A stretch of DNA of 14,858 nucleotides from Chloroflexota bacterium. Its GTDB lineage: Bacteria; Chloroflexota; Anaerolineae; UBA1429. Each line of letters starts with the position of its first letter. Position 1 is the stretch's first letter. The notes beneath the pieces are model-generated. The model saw nothing but the letters and a program-made list of their open reading frames with translations. It was not told where the DNA came from and searched no databases. A program made the position numbers and the translations under genes. The stretch spans positions 1-14,858 of the forward strand of contig JAAZBY010000360.1 in NCBI GenBank assembly GCA_012513595.1, read 5' to 3'. Positions 1 through 6,500 of the stretch are shown one piece after another.

Positions 1-530
1 AGTCGTCTTCCATCGTCGCCGAAGAGGTCGAGGCGGCGGGCGGGGTGCCGCTCATGGAGCGCTCCGGGTATTCGTTCATAAAGCGCCGCCTCCTGGCCGA
101 GGAGGCGCTGTTGGCCGGGGAGCTCTCCGGACACTACTTTTTCCAGGCGCTGGGCGGGGACGATGCCCTCTACGCAACGCTCTTGCTCTTCCAGGTCCTG
201 GACAAGCTGGGCGCCACGTTCGCCGAAGCCATCGATACGGTGCCCGCCTACCCGATCACGCCCGACATTCGTATCCCCTGCTCGGCGGAGCGCGCCAAGC
301 GCCTGCTGGATGAGCTGCAGGCCGCTTTTGCCGAGTACCCAGTGAACACACGCGACGGCGTGCGCATCCAGTTTACCGACGGATGGGCCCTGGTGCGCCA
401 ATCCGTGACGGAGCCGCTCGTTACCCTGCGGTACGAGGCGCACTCCCGTGAGGCGCTGGAGGAGATCCAGCACCTCGTGCGCGAGTCCTCACCCACCCTG
501 CACGCCCTGCTGGTCAGCATCGGCCAGTAG
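1..530 (+). CDS. Phosphomannomutase/phosphoglucomutase, C-terminal part (5' partial)
   Basis: This is the 3' end of an alpha-D-phosphohexomutase, an enzyme that moves phosphate between C6 and C1 of a hexose (mannose, glucose or glucosamine phosphate) in the cytoplasm. The frame is open from base 3 to the TAG at 528-530, so the true start lies upstream of the window and the in-frame GTG at 45 is internal. Visible family landmarks are the GELSGHYFF sugar-binding loop (bases about 120-146), followed by domain 4 with the phosphate-binding loop RQSVTEPLVTLRYEA near the end. In most relatives that loop reads RxSxTEPxxR with Asn or Gly at the fourth position. Here it is Val, and the Arg after TEP is shifted. 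The catalytic Ser loop and metal-binding domain are not in the window. Only 30 bp separate it from the aldolase gene, which suggests one operon. The exact sugar specificity cannot be read from this fragment. Confidence 0.9.
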   Translation, partial: SSSIVAEEVEAAGGVPLMERSGYSFIKRRLLAEEALLAGELSGHYFFQALGGDDALYATLLLFQVLDKLGATFAEAIDTVPAYPITPDIRIPCSAERAKRLLDELQAAFAEYPVNTRDGVRIQFTDGWALVRQSVTEPLVTLRYEAHSREALEEIQHLVRESSPTLHALLVSIGQ

Positions 531-560
531 CACGCCCGCACAAGAGGAAAGGTACAGGTC

Positions 561-1157
561 ATGACGGATCCCAGAAGCCAGATGGTTGAGATCGCCCGGC
601 TGATCTACGGGCGCTGCCTGAGCGATTCGGCCGGGGGCAACATCAGCGTGCGCCAGGACGGGCACGTCTACATCTCACCGCGGTTCATGGGCTCCAAGTA
701 CCGCTACCAGATCGGCGTGGAACAGATCTCGGTCCTCGACGGCGAGCACCGGGTCATCGAGGGGCCCACGGTGCTCTCCCGTGAGACGCGCATGCACCTG
801 GCCGTGTACGACAACTTTCCCGAGGTCGGCTCGGTAATCCACGCCCATCCCCGTTGGATGATGGTCTACGCCGCGGCGGGGCGCACGATGAAGCCCGTGC
901 TCGAGTACACCGACAAGTTTGGTGACGTGGAATGCATCCCCACCTCGGCGGCGCACTCGCAGGCCCTGGCCGATGAGCTCGTCCGGCTGGTGATGCGGCG
1001 GCGCGAGCAGCTGCAAAAGGTGGCCATGGGCGTGTTCCTGCCGCGGCACGGCGTGGCCGTGCTGGGGCTCGACCTGGACAACGCCTTCGACACCCTCGAA
1101 CGCCTGGAGAGTAACGCGCGGGTGGCGCTGCTATCTCGCCTGCTCCCTGCCGAGTAG
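561..1157 (+). CDS. Class II aldolase/adducin family protein
   Basis: This 198-residue protein has the length and layout of the L-fuculose-1-phosphate aldolase / L-ribulose-5-phosphate 4-epimerase family. These are zinc enzymes that cleave or epimerise sugar phosphates through an enediolate of dihydroxyacetone phosphate. Visible motifs are GGNIS (residues 25-29, phosphate/substrate loop), a Glu at about 75 in the SRETRMH stretch (the catalytic-acid position in FucA), IHAHP with His94 and His96 as zinc ligands, and RHG with His163 as the likely third ligand. The start is the ATG at 561, preceded by AAGAGGAAAGG at 542-552. The PfkB kinase gene follows after 18 bp, so the two are probably co-expressed. 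A kinase plus class II aldolase pair suggests breakdown or formation of a ketose phosphate, but the substrate is an inference. An epimerase or dehydratase role within the same fold is also possible. Confidence 0.88.
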   Translation: MTDPRSQMVEIARLIYGRCLSDSAGGNISVRQDGHVYISPRFMGSKYRYQIGVEQISVLDGEHRVIEGPTVLSRETRMHLAVYDNFPEVGSVIHAHPRWMMVYAAAGRTMKPVLEYTDKFGDVECIPTSAAHSQALADELVRLVMRRREQLQKVAMGVFLPRHGVAVLGLDLDNAFDTLERLESNARVALLSRLLPAE

Positions 1158-1175
1158 CGGCAGCGAGGCCAGCGG

Positions 1176-2105
1176 ATGATCCTCACCGTCACCCCCAACA
1201 CCGCGCTGGACACCGTCCTCTTTGTCGACGATTTCTCCATCGGCCGCACCGCCCGCGCCACGGGCAGCGCCGAGGGCATGGGCGGCAAGGGAGCCGTCAC
1301 TTCCTGGATCCTGGCACGCCTGGGGGTGCCCACCGTGGCCACCGGCCTGGCCGGGGGGGCCACCGGGCGGCGCATGGTAGCGATTCTCGAGGAGGCCGGC
1401 GCTACCACTGACTTTTGCTGGGTCGACGGGGAAACGCGCACCAACTATGTCATCGCCAGGACGCGTGACGGCGCCCAGGGCACCATCACCGTCGCGGGCC
1501 TGTGCCCCAGCCTCGAGGACGGCGTGCGGCTGGCCGCCCACGTGCGTTCGCTCTTGGCGGGAGCCCGCTACCTGCTCTGCGGCGGGAGCCTGCCCGACGG
1601 CCTGCCCGACGACTGGTACGCGCCGCTCATCGCCGCGGCGCGCGAGGCGGGCGTCACGTCGCTCTTGGACGTGAGCGGCCGCTTCCTCGCCCCGAACGTG
1701 GCCGCCCGCCCCGACATCATCAAGCCCAACGCCGACGAGGCCGAGACCCTGTTGGGCCGGCCGCTCCCGACCATTGCGGCGGCCGCCGAGGGCGCCGCAG
1801 AGTTGCGCACGCGGGGCATCGGGACCGTGCTGATCACCCTCGGCGAGCGGGGCGCGGTCGCCGCTACCGCGGAGGGGCTCTTTTACGTACCACCGATCCC
1901 GGTGCAGGTGCTCAACACCGCTGGGGCCGGCGATGGGTTCAATGCCGGGCTGCTGACGGCACGCCGCCGCGGTGCGTGCTGGGAGGAAGCCCTGCGGCAC
2001 GCCGTCGCGGTGGCCACGTCGATCCTGCTTACCCCGGGAACTGGGGATTGCCGCCCCGAGGACGTCAGGGCGCTCTTGCCACGTGCTCGTGTCGCGAGGC
2101 TCTGA
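1176..2105 (+). CDS. PfkB-family sugar kinase (1-phosphofructokinase / tagatose-6-phosphate kinase type)
   Basis: This 309-residue ribokinase-fold kinase belongs to the FruK/LacC/PfkB branch, which phosphorylates fructose-1-phosphate, tagatose-6-phosphate or fructose-6-phosphate with ATP. The N-terminus MILTVTPNTALD matches the branch-specific opening. GMGGKG (residues 35-39) is the substrate loop, ETRTN (86-90) and GGSLP (136-140) follow, IKPNADEAE is at 182-190, TLGERGA is at 221-227, and NTAGAGDGF (247-255) carries the anion hole and the catalytic Asp253. The start at 1176 is preceded by GAGG at 1165-1168. One oddity is that the usual GGKGxN reads GGKGAV here, so the conserved Asn that contacts substrate is absent. 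The position after GAGD is Gly-Phe, as in ribokinases, rather than Ser-Met. Substrate specificity is therefore uncertain. It lies between the aldolase and the phosphofructokinase in a carbohydrate cluster. Confidence 0.88.
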   Translation: MILTVTPNTALDTVLFVDDFSIGRTARATGSAEGMGGKGAVTSWILARLGVPTVATGLAGGATGRRMVAILEEAGATTDFCWVDGETRTNYVIARTRDGAQGTITVAGLCPSLEDGVRLAAHVRSLLAGARYLLCGGSLPDGLPDDWYAPLIAAAREAGVTSLLDVSGRFLAPNVAARPDIIKPNADEAETLLGRPLPTIAAAAEGAAELRTRGIGTVLITLGERGAVAATAEGLFYVPPIPVQVLNTAGAGDGFNAGLLTARRRGACWEEALRHAVAVATSILLTPGTGDCRPEDVRALLPRARVARL

Positions 2106-2124
2106 GCGCGGCTTGGCTGCGGAC

Positions 2125-2152
2125 TGGACAACCGAACGCGCGCGCGTATAGT
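2125..2152 (+). promoter_or_regulatory. Candidate sigma-70 promoter of the phosphofructokinase gene
   Basis: TGGACA (2125-2130) and TATAGT (2147-2152) each match consensus at 5 of 6 positions and are separated by 16 bp. They sit in the only sizeable gap of this gene block, just downstream of the PfkB stop. The predicted start of transcription is near 2159, about 30 nt before the phosphofructokinase ATG. The A/T-rich -10 stands out against GC-rich flanks. Confidence 0.5.
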
Positions 2153-2177
2153 GTATTGCTGTATAGAGTGGCCACTC

Positions 2178-2183
2178 AGGAGG
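2178..2183 (+). promoter_or_regulatory. Ribosome binding site that fixes the phosphofructokinase start
   Basis: A perfect AGGAGG lies 5 nt before the ATG at 2189. The reading frame is open far upstream through the kinase gene (back to 1502), so this site is what places the true start. Confidence 0.8.
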
Positions 2184-2188
2184 AGTCC

Positions 2189-3406
2189 ATGAGCATCAAA
2201 GGAAACGTCGTCGTTGGGCAGTCTGGCGGCCCAACCGCGGTGATCAACAACAGCCTCGTCGGTGTGATCCAGGAAGCCAAGGAGCACGCCGAGATCGGCG
2301 ACATCCTGGGCATGTCCCACGGCATCGCCGGGATCCTGAACCAGGAACTGATCGACCTCCGTCAGGAGAGCGACCAGACCCTGGCGCGCCTGCGCAACAC
2401 CCCGGCGTCGGCGTTGGGCACGGTGCGGTACAAGGTCACCGACGAAGACTATGAACGCATCCTCGAGGTCTTTCGCGCCTACGACGTGCGCTACTTTTTC
2501 TACATCGGCGGCAACGACTCGGCCGATACGACGCACAAGATCCACCTGCTGGCCGCCTCCCGCGGCTATGAGCTGCACGCCATCGCCGTCCCCAAGACCG
2601 TGGACAATGACCTGGCCGAGACCGATCACTGCCCCGGCTACGGCAGCGCCGCGCGCTTTGTGGCCACGGCCATCCGCGACACCGCCTACGACACGGCGGC
2701 GATGGGGGCCAGCAGCCCGATCAAGTTCATGGAGGTCATGGGCCGCCACGCCGGCTGGCTGACGGCCGCCGCCGCCCTGGCCAAGGAACACCCGGACGAC
2801 GCCCCCCACCTGATCTACATGCCAGAACACGGCGTGACCATCGAGCAGGTGCTCGAGGACGTCAAGTACTGGTACGACCGCCTCGGACACTGCGTGGTGG
2901 CGGTGAGCGAGGGGCTGCGGGGGCCGAACGGCGAGTCCCTGTCGGTCAGGGGCGGCGCCGGCGAGGTGGACGCCTTTGGCCATGCGCGCCTGGGCGGCAT
3001 CGTAGAAGTCCTCGAGGAAGCCGTCAACGAGGCCTACGGCCTCCGGGCGCGCTACGACAAGCCCGGCTACCTGCAGCGCTCCTTCGGCTCGCTGCAGTCG
3101 AGCGTGGACCGTCAGGAGGCCTACGAGGTCGGCCGTGCGGCGGTGCGCGCTGCCCTGGCCGGCGAAAGCGGCAAGATGATCAGCCTCATCCGCGAGCCCG
3201 GCCCGCGCTACCGCTCTACCACCGGGTTGGTCGAGCTGGATAAGGTCGCCAACCACGAGCGGATGATGCCCACCGCGTTTATCAACGAGGCCGGCAACGG
3301 CGTCACGGAGGCCTTCCTGGCCTACGCCCGCCCCCTCATCGGCGAGCCCCTGCCCCCGTACGCGCGGCTGGCCGGCAAGCTGGTGCCCAAGCGCCCCAGC
3401 AAGTAA
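2189..3406 (+). CDS. pfp: Phosphofructokinase, probably pyrophosphate-dependent (PPi--fructose-6-phosphate 1-phosphotransferase)
   Basis: This 405-residue PfkA-fold enzyme interconverts fructose-6-phosphate and fructose-1,6-bisphosphate in glycolysis/gluconeogenesis. The phosphoryl-donor loop is GQSGGPTAVIN (10-20), then YIGGNDS (105-111), PKTVDNDL with the catalytic Asp (135-142), and the substrate loop MGRHAGW (184-190). The residue equivalent to E. coli Gly104 is Asp (GGND), and that equivalent to Gly124 is Lys (PKTVDND). Asp and Lys at these positions are the accepted signature of PPi-using enzymes, so PPi is favoured over ATP. The neighbouring Asp103 equivalent, normally a Mg2+ contact, is Asn, a variant I recall from some bacterial PFK clades. 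The reading frame stays open upstream, but the AGGAGG site and the match of MSIKGNVVVG to the family N-terminus fix the start at 2189. A strong terminator follows. ATP dependence cannot be excluded without assay. Confidence 0.9.
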   Translation: MSIKGNVVVGQSGGPTAVINNSLVGVIQEAKEHAEIGDILGMSHGIAGILNQELIDLRQESDQTLARLRNTPASALGTVRYKVTDEDYERILEVFRAYDVRYFFYIGGNDSADTTHKIHLLAASRGYELHAIAVPKTVDNDLAETDHCPGYGSAARFVATAIRDTAYDTAAMGASSPIKFMEVMGRHAGWLTAAAALAKEHPDDAPHLIYMPEHGVTIEQVLEDVKYWYDRLGHCVVAVSEGLRGPNGESLSVRGGAGEVDAFGHARLGGIVEVLEEAVNEAYGLRARYDKPGYLQRSFGSLQSSVDRQEAYEVGRAAVRAALAGESGKMISLIREPGPRYRSTTGLVELDKVANHERMMPTAFINEAGNGVTEAFLAYARPLIGEPLPPYARLAGKLVPKRPSK

Positions 3407-3426
3407 CCCCGGCCAAGAAGAGACTG

Positions 3427-3461
3427 ACGCGCCCCCGCCGTGGCGGGGGCGCGTTCTGTTT
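3427..3461 (+). terminator. Rho-independent terminator after phosphofructokinase
   Basis: A perfect 13-bp inverted repeat (3427-3439 with 3442-3454), GC-rich and with a minimal central spacer, is followed by TTCTGTTT. It lies 20 bp after the TAA. The next gene, on the - strand, converges on it, so the hairpin may act in both directions, though the - side has only a pyrimidine-rich tail. Confidence 0.85.
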
Positions 3462-3481
3462 CGCATCCGGGAGCGAGCCGG

Positions 3482-3518
3482 CCCCCGCTGCCCCCGCTAG
3501 GGAAGACCCCCGCTAGGG
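3482..3518. repeat. Short 16-nt-period direct repeat spanning the stop of the repeat-protein gene
   Basis: CCCCCGCTAGGG occurs at 3491-3502 and again at 3507-3518, with a related CCCCCGCT at 3482-3489. The TAG stop of the large - strand gene (3513-3515) lies inside the right-hand copy. It looks like a local slippage duplication at the gene end. Confidence 0.6.
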
Positions 3519-6500
3519 GAGGCCGGCGCCAGACACGCGGTTCCCCCGCACCAGCACCGGTCGCTCCTGCATGGCGATGGCCAGGTCCTCTTCGCCCACC
3601 AGGCGCGCGCGCACCGTCAGGCTGGCCCCCTCGGGGATGGCGGCCGAATCCCACAAGAGGCTGCCCGTGAGCGGCAGGTCGGCGGCCAGCGTGCGCCAGG
3701 AGCGCCCCTCTTCTACCGACCACTCCAGCACCACGCGCGCCGCCGGCGGCTCTGCACCGCTAGTCTGCCAGGCCAGGCGCTGCAGGCCCGTCCACACCGG
3801 CCCCACGGGGGTCCGCAGAACGATCACCGGGGTATCGGGGTTCCGAATGGCCAGCGGCTGGACCAGTGTGTCTTGGGCCGTGGCCAGCCCATCGCGAACG
3901 CGCACCTGCAGGAAAACGCGGTCGCAGTTGGGCACCGTAGAGGTATCCCAGATGTAGCTCTCGACGTCGGGCGGCATCTCCGCCAGCAGCCGGAAGGTTG
4001 CGCCGCCGTCCACGCTGTACAGGAGCTCCGCGGAAAGCGGATCGCCGTCCGCGTCGTACGTGTGCCAGCGCACCTCGCGCGCGCCCGACCAGGTCTCCCC
4101 ACCCCCTGGCGCCACCAAAGAGACCACCGGCGCGTTGCCGCCAGGATTGTCGATCATCAGGGGCGCGCTGACCTGGGAGACCGCCGTCGTCCCCAAGTGC
4201 GCCGTCACGCGCAGCCGGTAGACGCCGTTCGGCCAGGCGGTGGTGTCGATGTCGTACACGCCGGTGTTGGGGGACCCTTCCGCAAGCGAGGTCCACGTGT
4301 GTCCTCCGTCGGCGCTGATGGCCAGGTCGACGGCGATCGCCAGGGCCTCGGGGTGCTGCGTGCTCCAGCGCGCCTCCTGCACGCCCGCCCAGATCTCGCC
4401 AGCCACAGGCACCTCGAGCGCCAGCGTCGGGGCGCCTGGGTACGCCGCGGCCCAATCGAGCGGCGCCGACACCGCGGCAACCTCGAACAGCCCATCGTCA
4501 GCGCGCAGGCGCAGGAGGTGGTCAGGGCCAACGGCCGGGCTCGCTAGGCTGACCTCGCCAGAGGCTGCCAGGCCGTTGTACAGCAGGCGCCACTCCTGCC
4601 CGCCGTCTTTGCTGAGGTCCAGCGCCACGCGCAGGGCATCGCCGTCGGAGTCCTGTGCCTCCCACCGGACGGTAAGCCCTTCGTCGAGCACGCCGGCAGC
4701 GTCAGGGGACAGAAAATGCACCTCGGGCGGGGAACCGCCGCCGTTGGCCACGCGGAAGGCCCCCGGGCTCTTGTCTGCGCCGACAGATTCGCCATGGCGC
4801 ACTTCCAGGCGCAGCAGGTAGCGCTCGCCGTCGGGGACCGTGCGAGTATCCCATAGGTAGACCCCGGCCCGGGCGTCCACCTGGGCCAGCGGGGCCCAGT
4901 CCCAGCCACCGTTGGCGCTGATGTACAGCATCGCCTGCCGATCGCCCGCGCCGCCCGTGACCTCCCAGCGCACCGCGTGCCAGCCGCGCCAGACCTCACC
5001 CCCGCGCGGCGAGAGCAGCCGCACGTCGGGGGCCGGCGAGGGGCCGTTCCGTACGAGCACTTGGCGCACCGTAGAGCGCGCCACGGCGTCACCGTTCAGG
5101 CGCGCCTGCACGGCCAGCTCGTAGGCGCCGTCCGCCAAGGCCGTCGTATCCCACAGATACAGCCCGCTGTCGTACAGGTCACTGGCCAGCGGCTGCCAGT
5201 CGCCGTCCTCCCGGCGCGCAGCGATGTCGATGCGCCGCTCGGCGCCTCCCGCCGGCTCGAGCGACCAGGTCAGCGGGAACCAGCCATAGACCTCCTGCCC
5301 CGCCACAGGGCTGCGCACGGCAACGCCCGGGCTCAGCGGCGGCTCGATGACCAGCAGGTCGCTCTGGTCAGACGCGGAAGAAAACGCATCGCGCACCACG
5401 ATGCGCAGCCGGTAGGCGATCCCCGAGGGCAGGTAGGAGAACTGCCACACATAATAGCCGGCATCGGCAAGGTCCTCCGCCAAGGGCAGCCAGGTCTGCC
5501 CGGCGTTGTCACTGTAGTAGAGGTCCACCCGCAGCGGGTCCTCGTCGGCGTCGAACGTCGTCCAGAGGACGATGGCCTCGCCGCGCAGGGGCACGTCTCC
5601 GCGGGGCGCAAACAGGTGCACCACCGGCGGGCTGTTGCGCATCAGCACGAGCCGCTTGGCGAGGTCAGAACCGACCGCCCCTGCAGGATCCTCCACGGTG
5701 ACGCGCAGGGTATAGTCGCTGCCCTCCTCAAAGAGGGACGTATCCCACAGGCAGGAACCGGTGTCGGGCTCCGGCTCGCACAGGGGCAGCCACTCCCCAT
5801 CGCCCAGGCGGACGTCGACCCTGGCGCGCAGGGCATCGCCGTCCGGATCCCACGCCTGCCAGGCCACGCGCGCCGCACCGCCCAGCACCTGGCCGGGCGC
5901 GGGGGCCAGCAGGGTCACCTGTGGGGACTCGTTCAGGTTGTTTACGGCCAGCGGCGCGCTGGTGGCCGAGGCCTCGCGGCTCCCGTCCGACACCCGCACG
6001 CGCAGCAGGCCATCGCGCGTATCGGGGAAGAGGCGCGTATCCCAGGAGTAGGTCGCCTCCGCCGGCAGGCCGGCGTCCACCGCCAGCCAGAGGCGCCCGC
6101 CGTCGGGGCTGTAATCGAGCCAGGCCGACAGGGGCGCTCCGGCCGGGTGGCTCGCCCGCCAGGAGACGCGCGCCTGCCCACGCAGGGCATCGCCCTCCTG
6201 GCCCTCCTCTACCGGCACCACCACCACGCTCGCCACCGTCGGCGTGGCGTTCTGCACGAGGACGCGCCGCTGCGCACGTGCCAGGAACCCTGCTTCGCCC
6301 CAGCCGAGCGCCAGCAGATCGTAGGCGCCGTCCACAGTGCGGCGCGTATCCCAAGGGATGGCCCAGCCACCCTCGCGCGGCAGGCCCTCACCAAGGAGAT
6401 CGAGTTCCCCGTCGGCCATCTGGCGGTACAGGCGCACGGCGGTGGGCTGCGGCCCGTCGCGCTGCGCCTCCAGGCGCACAACCGTCAGGCCAGAGAGCGC

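Noticed and set aside
1502..2188. In-frame upstream extension of the phosphofructokinase through the kinase gene
   Set aside because: It overlaps the real PfkB gene in another frame and is Arg/Pro-rich. The AGGAGG site and family N-terminus place the start at 2189.
1883..3466. 527-codon open frame on the - strand opposite the phosphofructokinase
   Set aside because: It is a GC-rich shadow of two well-identified + strand genes. Its composition (Gly/Val/His-rich) has no domain pattern and it has no ribosome site.
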